Shown here: piece by piece, positions 25,040 to 33,769 of the stretch
Layout: the number at the start of each line of letters is the position of its first letter
Position numbering within the stretch: position 1 is the first letter of the stretch
Source of the DNA: Subtercola boreus
Lineage (GTDB): Bacteria > Actinomycetota > Actinomycetes > Actinomycetales > Microbacteriaceae
Assembly: GCF_006716115.1 (NCBI RefSeq)
Contig: NZ_VFOO01000001.1
Span: 2,418,001 to 2,482,000, forward strand
Reading direction: 5' to 3'
DNA length: 64,000 nucleotides
Notes under the pieces: generated by a model
What the model was told of the DNA's origin: nothing
Seen by the model: only the letters and a program-made list of their open reading frames with translations
The model's database searches: none
Program-made: the position numbers and the translations under genes

Positions 25040-25696
25040 TCAGTCTTCTGGATTGCCCCGATCGGGAATTTCTTCAGAATTCTTTTTCCGCCGCGAAAAC
25101 ATCAGCACCACGACCACTCCGACGATCGCGAGCAGGACGATCCCGCCGGCGACCGCGAGGATCAGCCAGCCGGCCTGGCCCTCGTCCACCGCGGCCGCAG
25201 CAGACGGGAGCGAACCGGACTCGCCCGCTGCCGCCCGTCCGCAGGGCGGCGCGGAGGCCGCACCCGCGGACACAGCCGTACCCGCGGGCGGGGCGTAGGT
25301 GAACGTCAGCGAACTGCTCACCGGGTGCCCGTCGGAGGACACGATCTGCCAGCTGACCCGGTACACCCCGGCCGTTCCGAGAGCCACGGGTGCGCTGACC
25401 GTGCGGCCCAGGATGCTCGCGCAGCCCGTCTCGTAGTGGGTGGTCTGGGCATCCGGGCCCGTGACCTCCACGATGGACGAGGATCCGTCCGCCGCGAGGT
25501 CGAGCACGAGATCGTTGAAGGTCAGGCTGACCGTGCCGGGCGATTCCGTCACCGTCGACCCGTCGGCCGGCGAACTGCTCACGAGGAAGTCGTGGGCAGA
25601 GGCCGCCGTGGCGGGCAGCAGGGCCATCGAGGCTGCGACGGCGAGAGCCGCCAGCCCCGCCAACCCCGCCAGCCGGGCGCGGCGCGGCCTATTCAC
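25040..25696 (-). CDS. copC: CopC-domain copper-resistance protein
   Basis: This protein of about 218 residues has a signal peptide ending TAASAHDF, so the mature N-terminus carries the copper-binding His-Asp pair. The CopC fold follows (SSPADGSTVTESPGTVSLTFNDLV... VYRVSWQIVSSDGHPVSSSLTFTY), with the DGHP motif that holds the second His. A C-terminal membrane helix (AGWLILAVAGGIVLLAIVGVVVVLMF) and a basic, Glu-rich tail anchor it. The GTG at 25696 is favoured because GGAAG lies 7 bp upstream; a GTG at 25714 is also in frame. It overlaps the end of the YcnI gene, so the two are coupled. Confidence 0.9.
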   Translation of the reverse strand: MNRPRRARLAGLAGLAALAVAASMALLPATAASAHDFLVSSSPADGSTVTESPGTVSLTFNDLVLDLAADGSSSIVEVTGPDAQTTHYETGCASILGRTVSAPVALGTAGVYRVSWQIVSSDGHPVSSSLTFTYAPPAGTAVSAGAASAPPCGRAAAGESGSLPSAAAAVDEGQAGWLILAVAGGIVLLAIVGVVVVLMFSRRKKNSEEIPDRGNPED

Positions 25697-26465
25697 CGGC
25701 AGGCTTCCGGGCACGCCGGGTCACCGCCAGCACCGCGACCACCAGGGCGATCGCGGCCAGCACCAGCGCGGCGAGGGCCACGACAGTGCTCACGGTCACC
25801 GCAGACGACGAGGCCGATGAGGATGTCGTGGCGGATGTCTCCCCCGCCGCCCCGGCGACCGGAGTGGCCGTCACAGCGGCACCCGTCGCAGCGCCCTCGA
25901 CGGGTGCCGGATCGGTGATGTAGAGCACCGGCGCCGGGTGCTCCGGCTCGGCGCCCGAGGCGAGCGGGGCATCCACCCAGTCCACCACCGAACCGTCGGA
26001 GTAGGTCTGGTGCACGGGCAGCAGCACGCTCCCCGTGTCGGGAACCGGGCCGGCCGAGATCGAGAAGAGGTCGAACTGGCCCGGTGCGATACCGGCGACG
26101 GCGGGAGCCGTGGCCGCATCCGCCGTCCAGACGACCCTGGTGGGCGCCTCGGTGACCGTTCCGTCGTCGGTCGTGACGGGCGTGCTGAGCGTACTGGTGA
26201 CGACCTCCGTGCTCCAGCCGGGTACGGGCTGGTACGACACGCTGCCGAACGGCGCGTCCGTGGGCAGGTCGACCTCGAGCTTGACGGTGCTCGCCGTGGC
26301 GCTCTCCGTCGGAACCTTGAACGTCAGGGTCGAGTAGCTTCCCGGGGAGGCCTGCTCGGGGTCGACGTGCACGTGCGCACTGGCCGCCAGTGGTGCCGCG
26401 AGGACGAGCGTTGCGGCGATGCCGAACGCCATTCCGGCGCGCGCAAATCTCTTGCTGTTCTTCAT
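25689..26465 (-). CDS. YcnI-family (DUF1775) copper-binding membrane protein
   Basis: This protein of about 258 residues has a signal peptide ending ASAHVHVDPEQASPGSYSTLTFKVPTES, the YcnI signature. The first mature His and a nearby Glu would bind Cu(II). The DUF1775 beta-sandwich runs to about residue 170, then a Ser/Thr/Ala-rich linker and a C-terminal membrane helix (VVALAALVLAAIALVVAVLAV). The ATG at 26463-26465 has AGAAGGA upstream. With CopC behind it, it probably delivers or holds copper outside the membrane. Confidence 0.92.
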   Translation of the reverse strand: MKNSKRFARAGMAFGIAATLVLAAPLAASAHVHVDPEQASPGSYSTLTFKVPTESATASTVKLEVDLPTDAPFGSVSYQPVPGWSTEVVTSTLSTPVTTDDGTVTEAPTRVVWTADAATAPAVAGIAPGQFDLFSISAGPVPDTGSVLLPVHQTYSDGSVVDWVDAPLASGAEPEHPAPVLYITDPAPVEGAATGAAVTATPVAGAAGETSATTSSSASSSAVTVSTVVALAALVLAAIALVVAVLAVTRRARKPAGE

Positions 26466-26519
26466 GGGTGAATCCTTCTCTTCGGCCGTGGCATGCACGG
26501 CCGACTGCCTGTGTGGGTG

Positions 26520-27167
26520 TCAGTTCGCGAAACGCACACACACCGGGGGGCCACGATGTCGCAGCCGCCCGAGGAAGACCCCGAGATCACGCAGATGGTC
26601 GAGAGGGGCAGACAGGGCCGGACCGACGCCTTTGAGTGCCGGCAGCGGCTCGATGAAGAGCTGGCGCACCAAGCGGCGGAAGCGCATCCCGGCAAGTCCG
26701 ACGAGCGCCCAGAGGGCGCCCTCCCCGTGCCGGAGCGCCAGCACCGTTATCACGGCGGCCACGGCATGGGCGATCCACATGCCCGAACACAGCTGGTCGG
26801 CGAGCCAGCCGGCCGCACCGGTGCCGGCCCCCAAGCTGCCCGCGCCGAAGGAGGCAGAGACGACAAGCGCCACCCCGTGGTGACCCGATCCGGACATCTC
26901 GAAGGTCGAACCGCTGCCTGTCGCTCCGACCGTGAAGAGCGCGTGCAGCAAGGCCTGGCTGACGATCACGGAGGCGGAGAGCCGGATGATCGAGAGCGAC
27001 CGGCCCGCCAGGGCTACGCACACCACCGACGAGAACGCCAGCGCCAGCGCGACCCCGACAGCACCCGGGGTTCCGCCGCCGCCCGCCACGTGGGACAGGG
27101 CTGCGACGAACACCGCGAAGAACGCCGCGGCGAGCCCGCGGAGCACACGAGCGGGCCGGGTGTTCAC
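26520..27167 (-). CDS. Hypothetical multi-pass membrane protein of the copper group
   Basis: This 215-residue protein has about five hydrophobic segments (for example LRGLAAAFFAVFVAALSHVAGG, GVALALAFSSVVCVALAG and GMWIAHAVAAVITVLAL). A Met/His-bearing loop (FEMSGSGHHGVALVV) could bind a metal. The C-terminal about 60 residues are basic and cytoplasmic-looking. It ends 54 bp before YcnI on the same strand. I do not recognise a named family; proteins with this layout accompany YcnI/CopC in other actinobacteria, so a link to copper handling is inferred from context. Confidence 0.75.
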   Translation of the reverse strand: MNTRPARVLRGLAAAFFAVFVAALSHVAGGGGTPGAVGVALALAFSSVVCVALAGRSLSIIRLSASVIVSQALLHALFTVGATGSGSTFEMSGSGHHGVALVVSASFGAGSLGAGTGAAGWLADQLCSGMWIAHAVAAVITVLALRHGEGALWALVGLAGMRFRRLVRQLFIEPLPALKGVGPALSAPLDHLRDLGVFLGRLRHRGPPVCVRFAN

Positions 27168-27197
27168 ACGTTCAGCCTACGTGAAGGCAGCGACGGC

Positions 27198-28619
27198 CTA
27201 CTTGCGGCCGCGACGCCGACGGGGCGGGGTGGTCTCGGCGAAGTCCTCGTCGGGACCGGCACCGTAGTAGCCGTACTTCTCACTGTTGTAGGAGTCCGGG
27301 CCCTTGTTGGGCAGCATCGTCATCACGACACCGACGATATTGCTGTTGATGCTCGAGAGTGAATTGAGTGCCCGGGCGAGCTCGGTGCGCTTGACCTTGC
27401 CCGACGCTGCCACCACGATCGCGCCGGCCGTCATGCTGCTGATGATCGCGCCGTCGGTGACGGGAAGCAGTGGCGGGGCGTCGATGATCACGTAGTCCAC
27501 CTGCTCGTTGAGGGCGGTGAGCAGGTTCTGCATCGCATCGGAGCCCAGCAGTTCGCTCGGGTTCGGGGGTACCCGCCCGGCCGGCAGTACGTACAGCTCG
27601 CGGTTGCCCCAGCGCTGCAGTACGTCTGCCAGGGGAACGGCCCCGATCAGCACATCGGTGAGCCCTACAGCACCCTCAAGCCCCATGTACTCCGCCAGCT
27701 TGGGCTTACGGAGGTCACCATCGATGAGGACGACGCGCACTCCTGTTTCTGCGAGTGCGAGCGCAAGGTTGGCGGACGTCGTGCTCTTTCCCTCGCCCAT
27801 GATCGACGACGTGACGACGAAGCACCTGTTGTCCGAGCCCGCATTCACGAAACGGAGGTTGGTTCGCAGCGCCCGGAACGCCTCAGCTCGAGGGTTGCGA
27901 GGGTCACTGTGCACCAGGAGCGGGTGCTTGTTCGACTCCGGATCGAAACTGATGCCGCCGAGGATGGGGGAATCCGACACGGCTTCGACGTCGTGGGTTC
28001 CGTGGACGCGGGTGTCGAGAGAAGTGCGGAGGAACGCTGCACCCAGGCCGAAGATGATCCCGACGACAGCACCGAGCAGGATGTTCAGGGGCACGTTGGG
28101 GCTCGATGGGCTGGTTGCGGGGATGGCCGGGTCGACGATCTGGATCTTGACGAGGCTGGCACCGCCACCGGTCGGCTTCTCGAGGTCGTCGATGACGACA
28201 TCGCTGAAGCTCTGCGCAGTGGCATTCGCGAGGTTGGCCGCCTGCTGCGGGTTGGGGTCGGTGGCCGTCAGTTCGATGATGACCGTCCCGACAGGAGACG
28301 AGGCGGAGAGCTGGTTCGCCAGAGCTTTGCTCGTCACCGAGAGGTTCAGGTCCTTGATGACGTTGTCGAGCACCGATGCGCTGGTGATGATGTCCGTGTA
28401 CGACTTGACCTTCGCCTGCGCATAGGAGTTGCCCGATGTCAGGTCACCTGCGGTAGGAGTGTCGGAGACCGCCACCGACACGTACATCGTCGCAGTCGAT
28501 CGGTACTGGGGTGTCGCCAGGATCGCCAGAGCCGCTCCCGCCGCCAGACCCAGCAGGGCGAAGACGACAATCAGCACCCAGCCTTTTCGGATTACACGAA
28601 TGTAGCCATCTAAACTCAC
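27198..28619 (-). CDS. Wzz/BY-kinase (polysaccharide co-polymerase with tyrosine autokinase), copy 1
   Basis: This 473-residue protein joins a Wzz-type chain-length domain to a cytoplasmic bacterial tyrosine kinase. TM1 is at about 14-36, the extracytoplasmic loop at 37-176 and TM2 at 177-197. The kinase carries Walker A MGEGKSTT (274-281), Walker A' VVLIDGDLRKP (296-306) and Walker B VDYVIIDAPP (374-383). A C-terminal Tyr cluster (SYNSEKYGYYG, 443-453) is the expected autophosphorylation site. The start is a GTG with GAAAGGG upstream. It stands alone at the left end of the EPS locus. TATAGT at 28700-28705 (minus) is a possible -10. Confidence 0.93.
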   Translation of the reverse strand: MSLDGYIRVIRKGWVLIVVFALLGLAAGAALAILATPQYRSTATMYVSVAVSDTPTAGDLTSGNSYAQAKVKSYTDIITSASVLDNVIKDLNLSVTSKALANQLSASSPVGTVIIELTATDPNPQQAANLANATAQSFSDVVIDDLEKPTGGGASLVKIQIVDPAIPATSPSSPNVPLNILLGAVVGIIFGLGAAFLRTSLDTRVHGTHDVEAVSDSPILGGISFDPESNKHPLLVHSDPRNPRAEAFRALRTNLRFVNAGSDNRCFVVTSSIMGEGKSTTSANLALALAETGVRVVLIDGDLRKPKLAEYMGLEGAVGLTDVLIGAVPLADVLQRWGNRELYVLPAGRVPPNPSELLGSDAMQNLLTALNEQVDYVIIDAPPLLPVTDGAIISSMTAGAIVVAASGKVKRTELARALNSLSSINSNIVGVVMTMLPNKGPDSYNSEKYGYYGAGPDEDFAETTPPRRRRGRK

Positions 28620-28762
28620 AGGCCACAGCCCTTTCGTTAATGCGTCGCACGCCCCGCATGCCACACTCGGGAGGGCTTTCCCCTGTCCCCGCCCGAAAAA
28701 CTATACCTGCGAGCGTTGCCATAATTACAATCGCGGGCCGTTTGGTGTGGGAAGCTGTTCGC

Positions 28763-29899
28763 ATGCGTCACTCTGCCCCTCACCGTCTGCGCCTCGCTTC
28801 CGCGCTCATCGTCGTGGCAGCCGGCGCCCTCCTTCCTCTTCTCCTCGTGCCCGCCGCCTCAGCAACGCCGCTCGCCAGCGCGAGCCCGGGTGTGACCGCC
28901 GTGGGGGCTCCGTCCCTGCGCGATGCGACCACGCCGTTACCCCCTGTCGTCGACCCGCCAGCGACGACGGAACCGGTTCCCGACCCCGAGCCCACGGTGC
29001 CGGATCCCGTCGACCCTCAGCCGCCGATCATCGATCCGACGGTCGTCCCGGATCCGCCGGCCACCGAGGTACCCACACCGACCGAGGCTCCCGTGCCGAC
29101 GGTCGACCCGGTCGTTCCGACGGAGGAACCAGCGCCCGTCGAGAGCCAGGCGCCCGCGGAGGAGAGTCCGGCTCCCTCACCGGAGGAGTCCGATTCTGAT
29201 TCCTCCGGTGAGGGAGAGTCGGAGGTTGCGCCGCCCACCGAGACACCGACGCCGACCCCGACCCCTGTGCCGACCGTCACCGCCACGGCGGCGCCGGCCC
29301 CCGTCATCGAACTGCCCTTCTATCCCCCGCCGTCAGCCGGTACCGCGAGGGACGCCTTCCCGTTCGTGCTGGCCGGAATCGCGGCCGGCGCCGTGCTGAT
29401 CCTCGGCGTCGTGGCGTATCTCGTCTCACGGCGGCGCTTGGGCCGCATCCGGTTCGCCCCGGCCGTCGGCGGTCGACCCGTCGGTACGGTGCGCGTCGGA
29501 CAGTCATCGGAACCGATTGCCGGCAACCTGCAGCTGCCGTGGGCGTCGACGCCCACTCAGGCGGTGGACGGGGCGGCACCGGCCGCCTTCGCTCTCGGAT
29601 TTGCTCCGCTCGAAACGGGCGCGCGTCCCTCGGATGCCGTCGCCTACGATGCAGCCTTCGAATCACCTCCGGTCGAGTCGAGGTCACCCCGTGAGACGAC
29701 CAGCGGCTTCTTCTCGGTCTTCGCTCGCCTCAGGCGCGGCGGGGTAGCAGCGACCGAACCGGTCTCCTACAGCGTCTTCGAGCCGCTCACGCCCCGACCG
29801 GTCCCCGAGAAGCAGCAGACCTTCGGGCTGTCGTTCGGCAAGCGGAACCCTCCTCCGGACGCGGCGGGCTCGTTCGACTTGGGCCTGCCCGCACTCTGA
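28763..29899 (+). CDS. Pro-rich cell-surface protein with signal peptide and single membrane helix
   Basis: This 378-residue protein has a signal peptide (residues 1-35, LLVPAASATP). A long Pro/Thr/Glu/Val-rich extracytoplasmic stretch follows (DPEPTVPDPVDPQPPIIDP..., with ESDSDSSGEGESE). A membrane helix lies at about 198-221 (FVLAGIAAGAVLILGVVAYLVSRRR), and the cytoplasmic tail is about 155 residues. No catalytic motif is visible. It looks like a wall-spanning spacer or scaffold. It is divergent from BY-kinase 1 and convergent with lepB. The coding region contains a striking 16-bp inverted repeat. Confidence 0.75.
   Translation: MRHSAPHRLRLASALIVVAAGALLPLLLVPAASATPLASASPGVTAVGAPSLRDATTPLPPVVDPPATTEPVPDPEPTVPDPVDPQPPIIDPTVVPDPPATEVPTPTEAPVPTVDPVVPTEEPAPVESQAPAEESPAPSPEESDSDSSGEGESEVAPPTETPTPTPTPVPTVTATAAPAPVIELPFYPPPSAGTARDAFPFVLAGIAAGAVLILGVVAYLVSRRRLGRIRFAPAVGGRPVGTVRVGQSSEPIAGNLQLPWASTPTQAVDGAAPAAFALGFAPLETGARPSDAVAYDAAFESPPVESRSPRETTSGFFSVFARLRRGGVAATEPVSYSVFEPLTPRPVPEKQQTFGLSFGKRNPPPDAAGSFDLGLPAL
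29172..29216. repeat. Perfect 16-bp inverted repeat inside the Pro-rich protein gene
   Basis: CTCCCTCACCGGAGGA (29172-29187) is exactly complementary to TCCTCCGGTGAGGGAG (29201-29216), with a 13-base spacer. It lies inside the coding sequence for the acidic Ser/Asp/Glu stretch. Its stability is like a terminator stem but there is no T-tract. Confidence 0.85.
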
Positions 29900-29912
29900 C
29901 CCCGATACCCGG

Positions 29913-30614
29913 CTAGAGGCCGCTCCAGCGTGTGGGTGGCAGCACGATCGCGAACGCACGCCCGACAATGTCGCTCTTTCCCACCATCTTGAGACAGCCC
30001 ACCGGTGGGTCGACCCCGCGGCAGCGAAAGATCGAATCGTTCGAATTGGACCGATGGTCGCCGAGCACGAAGTATTCGTCGGGCGGAACGATCACGTCAT
30101 CGAAGCACCGGAGGGAGCGCGGAGTCGTCGTGCAGTCGAAGGAACCTGCTTCGAACGGGTAGTCCTCGAAGACGTATGGTTCGTCGAGCGGCAGTCCGTC
30201 GACCAGCACCCGACCCTCCGCGTCGCAGCACGACACGGTCTGACCCGGTCCGGCGATGACGCGCTTGATGAGAGTGTGGTCGAGGTTCGGTCCGACACCG
30301 ACGACACCTCCGATCCACTTGATCGCGTACACGGCCGGGTTGTCGGGAACCGGCGGCTGTTCCCCCCACAGGGAGGACGCGGTGAAGACCACAACGTCTC
30401 CATCGGCCGGGGCGGAGAACGCGCCGGCGATCCGGTCGACGACCACCCGGTCGCCGACCGCCAGCGTCTGCTCCATGCTGCCCGACGGAACGTAGTAGAT
30501 CTTGACCACGAAGGCCTGCAGGAGCACGAGGGCGACAGTCGCCGCGAGCAGGTTGAACCAGAAGCTCCCGGTGATCCTGCGCCAGCGGGAACGCGAGGCC
30601 GGCCGCGTCGACAC
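29913..30614 (-). CDS. lepB: Type I signal peptidase
   Basis: This 233-residue membrane protease has an N-terminal helix (NLLAATVALVLLQAFVVKIYYV), then PSGSMEQTLAVGDRV with catalytic Ser46. LIKRVIAGPGQTV holds Lys117, and the box E-like VLGDHRSNSNDSIF is intact. The GTG start overlaps the HprK-like gene stop by one base (TAGTG), so it is translated right after it. The chromosome should hold a housekeeping lepB elsewhere. This copy, tied to the HprK-like/PqqD set, may process a dedicated secreted substrate; that is inference. Confidence 0.93.
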   Translation of the reverse strand: MSTRPASRSRWRRITGSFWFNLLAATVALVLLQAFVVKIYYVPSGSMEQTLAVGDRVVVDRIAGAFSAPADGDVVVFTASSLWGEQPPVPDNPAVYAIKWIGGVVGVGPNLDHTLIKRVIAGPGQTVSCCDAEGRVLVDGLPLDEPYVFEDYPFEAGSFDCTTTPRSLRCFDDVIVPPDEYFVLGDHRSNSNDSIFRCRGVDPPVGCLKMVGKSDIVGRAFAIVLPPTRWSGL

Positions 30615-31747
30615 TACGAGGCTCGCGGAGTGGATGCACGGAGAAGCCCGCTCGCCACCAGCTCATCGACAGCAGCCCCGACCAACACTCTCGCATCGGC
30701 CCGGCCCGGCATGCCATGGATGTCGACCACTCCCCTCACGAGGTCATCGAACGAAACGGGTACGGCAGCCAATTCGAGGAGAGTCGGCGCGATCCCGGCC
30801 AGCACCCGGACAGTGCCCTGTCTGAGCACGATCAACGATTCGTCGTCGAGCACGGCGTCGTCGTACTCAGCCTCGAAGAAGACGGTGGGGTTGTCGCCAG
30901 AGAGTCCATCCTGCTCGGCCTCGGCCTCGGCGAAGAGCGCACGAAAGACATCGGTGAGGCTCGTTGCCTCGCCGTAGGTGACCTGCTGGAGACCACCGCA
31001 CCTGTCGATGGTCGAACGCAGCCGGTGCAACGGACGCGCTCGTTCGGCGAGGAAGCTGATCTGCGGGACCAGCTCCGCAATCACCGACGCCAGGGGGACG
31101 GGACGCACCAGTGGTCGAACGCCCTCTGCATAGTCGCTCTGCCTGTCGAGTAGAACGATGCGCACCAGGCGGAGCGCCCGGGCCGGGACCGCGGCCAACC
31201 CGAGGGCGGCCGGCCCGAACTGGTCCTTCCACCGTTCGGGCGCAGCCTGTTTGACCGAGAGTGGCTTGGCGTAGGCGAGAACACCGAGGTCATCGCTGAC
31301 AGCCAGCGTCTCGTCCGTCACGTAACCGAACGTCTTTCCGAGCGCGATGGATGCGGTGGTCTTGCCTCGTCCTGACGGCCCGATGAAGGCAATGACATTT
31401 CCCGTTCGAAGATCCGCGACACCGCCGGCGTGGAACATCAGGAGGTTCTGCCTCCGGGCATCGATCGCCCGGAGGGTGACCAGCCCGGAGAGGCGGTCGG
31501 CGAGTTCCCGGTAGGAGTCGGCAGTCAGGTCACGGGCATCCTCGTCCTGCACCTGGCCCTGCCCCGGCATCCGCAATCGAGCGCGGATGACGGTGCTCCC
31601 ACGGGGGATCTCACTGACGGCCCGGGCTCCGCACCGGGACCAACTCTGCACGAACTGCACGGCCTCAGCGGAGTCGAGGCCATCGAGGACGATGGCCACG
31701 CTGACGTCGAGAGCTGTGAGGGAGACGATGTGGCGCATTCCGGTCAC
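30614..31747 (-). CDS. HprK-like P-loop protein with C-terminal PqqD-like domain
   Basis: This 377-residue protein has an N-terminal domain of about 95 residues without clear match, then LLMFHAGGVADLRTGNVIAFIGPSGRGKTTASIALG. That is an HprK/serine-kinase-like fold, with P-loop GPSGRGKTT at 123-131 and a following DE pair at 145-146. Residues about 290-375 (DDESLIVLRQGTVRVLAGIAPTLLELA..., FDDLVRGVV..., VGAAVDELVASGLLRA) look like a PqqD winged-helix peptide-binding domain. Related HprK-like proteins lie beside PqqD and nucleotidyltransferase genes in exosortase and RiPP-type loci. It is coupled to lepB downstream and one base after the esterase stop. The activity is unproven. Confidence 0.72.
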   Translation of the reverse strand: MTGMRHIVSLTALDVSVAIVLDGLDSAEAVQFVQSWSRCGARAVSEIPRGSTVIRARLRMPGQGQVQDEDARDLTADSYRELADRLSGLVTLRAIDARRQNLLMFHAGGVADLRTGNVIAFIGPSGRGKTTASIALGKTFGYVTDETLAVSDDLGVLAYAKPLSVKQAAPERWKDQFGPAALGLAAVPARALRLVRIVLLDRQSDYAEGVRPLVRPVPLASVIAELVPQISFLAERARPLHRLRSTIDRCGGLQQVTYGEATSLTDVFRALFAEAEAEQDGLSGDNPTVFFEAEYDDAVLDDESLIVLRQGTVRVLAGIAPTLLELAAVPVSFDDLVRGVVDIHGMPGRADARVLVGAAVDELVASGLLRASTPRAS

Positions 31748-31748
31748 G

Positions 31749-33053
31749 TTACCCTGACGCCTTCAGGCCCCAGCGCGGATACAGTACGTCGTAGGCCTTG
31801 CTCAAGCCGCCGTCGAGTGCCGTGTTGTCATGACCTCCCCCGGGGATCTCCGTGTAGGTCGCCTGGATCCCTGCGGCAACAGCGGCGTCGTAGGTCTTCT
31901 TCACCCCCGGCTTCGCCTCACTGTCGGATTCACCGACGGTGAAGACGCCGACCGAGTCGGGGTAGGTTCCGCGCGCCATGATGGAAGCCGGCCAGACCGC
32001 TTCGTAGGCGGCCTGGTCCCCTCCGAAGACACGTTTCAGTGTGGACGAATCATCCACCCCCTGGTATTCGTCACCGGAGAGATCGACGAAATTGCCGAAC
32101 ACCTGCGGGTATTTGGCCCCGAAGTACGACGCACACATTCCGCCGTTCGAGAATCCGAGGACCGTCCAGTCCTTCGGATCGGAAGAGACGTTGAAGTTTG
32201 CCCGCACCCACGGCACGACATCCTTCATGATGTACGTCTCGACGTTTCCCATCGACGTGTCCAGACACAGCGGATCTTTGGAGTCGTCGCCCAACTGGTC
32301 GGGGTTCACGATGATCGGAGCGAGCCCGTTGTCTCCCGCCGCCAGCTTGTCGAGGATGACCTTGGGGTCGTCGAGCCCCGGGCTGCCGGGCTGCCCATTG
32401 AGTTGGATGATCACCGGCAGTGTGGGTGGATCGGCCACCAGTCCAGCCGGGGGCACGTAGGCAAGCGCTGTTCTCGCGATGAACCCCGATGCCGCGTGTG
32501 GGATGTTCACCGTTCCGACCTTGCCCTCGGCCGGCATCCCCGCCGGCGGCTGCCAGCGGGTGTAGAGCGGCGTCACATCGTCAGCTCCGTTCGTCGGATT
32601 CGGCGAAGCGGTGTGCTGGCCCAGATCGAGCGGCTTCTCGTTCGTCACGCCGAAGAAGGCGGCAACTGTCTTGTTGAGGCCGAAGGCCGCGTTGACACCC
32701 AGGGCACCGGTGACGACGAAGACGATGATCGAGACGGCGGCCACGAGCTTCCGCCACCACTTCGAGCGCCACAGGTTCACGATGCCGATCGCCACGGCCG
32801 TGAACGTCAGGACGACCCATGTGTCGACGACAGCCGTCAACCGCGTGCCGAACAGGTTGAGGACGTTCACGGTGACCAGGAGCGTGATGGTACCGATGAG
32901 CGCACCGGAGACGGCGCCGATGCTGGCCGTCAGGACCCACCGCGTGGTCGGCCGGCGGATGAGCAGGAAGAGAACGAGGGCGATGCTCAGCGCGCTCATC
33001 GTCCTGACCAGAGGCGCGTTGACGATGTTGAGGCCGAGGATCAGGTCAGTCAT
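31749..33053 (-). CDS. Membrane-anchored esterase (esterase D/antigen 85-like fold)
   Basis: This 434-residue protein has four predicted membrane helices in the first about 125 residues (LSIALVLFLLI, ASIGAVSGALIGTITLLVTV, WVVLTFTAVAIGIVNLW, LVAAVSIIVFVVTGALG). An extracytoplasmic alpha/beta hydrolase follows. The nucleophile is in VLGFSNGGMCASYFGAKYP (GxSxG), the Asp probably in FTVGESDSEAKP and the His in PGGGHDNTALDGG. It resembles putative mycolyltransferase-like or esterase D proteins of actinobacteria that lack mycolates. It is directly upstream of the HprK-like gene, so deacylation or acyl transfer on the product of this sub-cluster is possible. Confidence 0.85.
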   Translation of the reverse strand: MTDLILGLNIVNAPLVRTMSALSIALVLFLLIRRPTTRWVLTASIGAVSGALIGTITLLVTVNVLNLFGTRLTAVVDTWVVLTFTAVAIGIVNLWRSKWWRKLVAAVSIIVFVVTGALGVNAAFGLNKTVAAFFGVTNEKPLDLGQHTASPNPTNGADDVTPLYTRWQPPAGMPAEGKVGTVNIPHAASGFIARTALAYVPPAGLVADPPTLPVIIQLNGQPGSPGLDDPKVILDKLAAGDNGLAPIIVNPDQLGDDSKDPLCLDTSMGNVETYIMKDVVPWVRANFNVSSDPKDWTVLGFSNGGMCASYFGAKYPQVFGNFVDLSGDEYQGVDDSSTLKRVFGGDQAAYEAVWPASIMARGTYPDSVGVFTVGESDSEAKPGVKKTYDAAVAAGIQATYTEIPGGGHDNTALDGGLSKAYDVLYPRWGLKASG

Positions 33054-33092
33054 GCTGCCATCGTAGGGTCATTGCGTCGGGAGCCACGGGGC

Positions 33093-33758
33093 TCAGCCAG
33101 CGATCCAGCCGTCCCGGATCATTCGCCGACGCAACTCCATCTTCGAGATGGGATCGGTGGGGCCGTCCGAGTACTTGCGGCGGGCGTGGGAGATGTGGGT
33201 GCGCACCGTCTCCACCGATATTCCGAAACGGGCGGCGGTCTCCGGCACGGAAGCGCCCGATCCTGAGATGTATGCGCCGACCACCTCGAGCTCGCGGCGA
33301 GTCAACTCGGAGACACGGGGAGGTTCCTGCCCGGCGAGAAGCTGCAGAACCGCCGCCGAGCGGTGAGGCTCACTGCGGAAGGCCGAATCGACTGCCGCCG
33401 CCAGAGTCTCGGACGGGTCGGAGGCGAGTACATAGGAGTGTGCTCCGGCATCGAGCAATCGCTGGATCGCCGGACCGTAGGTCGTCGAGCCGAGAACCAC
33501 GACGCCTGTGGTCTCGACGACGAGGGCGGCGACTTTCGCAGGAGTGGGGACCCCGTTCGTCAGTTCGTTGTCGAGGATCACCACGTCGGCGACCGACTGC
33601 TGCCGATGCTGGTAGACGTCCCACGACCTCGTCCACCCGACCACTGAGGTACCGGGCAGAAGCGACTTGAGTCGCACGCTGGCGGCCTCGGCAAGCATGC
33701 GCGACTCGAGCACCATATGGATCCGGATGCGCCTGTGATTTGGTCTGGAAGCGGCCAT
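33093..33758 (-). CDS. LuxR-type regulator with degenerate receiver-like domain
   Basis: This 221-residue protein has an N-terminal receiver-like fold with a possible phospho-acceptor Asp63 in ADVVILDNELTNG. The usual acidic pair near the N-terminus is missing (IRIHMVLESRMLA), so normal phosphorylation is doubtful. Residues about 150-205 are a LuxR HTH (ELTRRELEVVGAYISGSGASVPETAARFGISVETVRTHISHARRKY). No kinase gene is adjacent. A perfect TATAAT lies 5 bp before the ATG with no ribosome site between, so the message should be leaderless. It is likely to control the neighbouring EPS genes. Confidence 0.88.
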   Translation of the reverse strand: MAASRPNHRRIRIHMVLESRMLAEAASVRLKSLLPGTSVVGWTRSWDVYQHRQQSVADVVILDNELTNGVPTPAKVAALVVETTGVVVLGSTTYGPAIQRLLDAGAHSYVLASDPSETLAAAVDSAFRSEPHRSAAVLQLLAGQEPPRVSELTRRELEVVGAYISGSGASVPETAARFGISVETVRTHISHARRKYSDGPTDPISKMELRRRMIRDGWIAG

Positions 33759-33763
33759 GAGCG

Positions 33764-33769
33764 ATTATA
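33764..33769 (-). promoter_or_regulatory. TATAAT -10 box giving a leaderless message
   Basis: On the minus strand TATAAT ends 5 bp before the ATG of the LuxR-type gene. The expected transcription start is then at or next to the A of ATG. The box sits within a GCGATT-ATACC-AATCGC inverted repeat (33761-33777), a possible operator for self-control. Confidence 0.6.
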
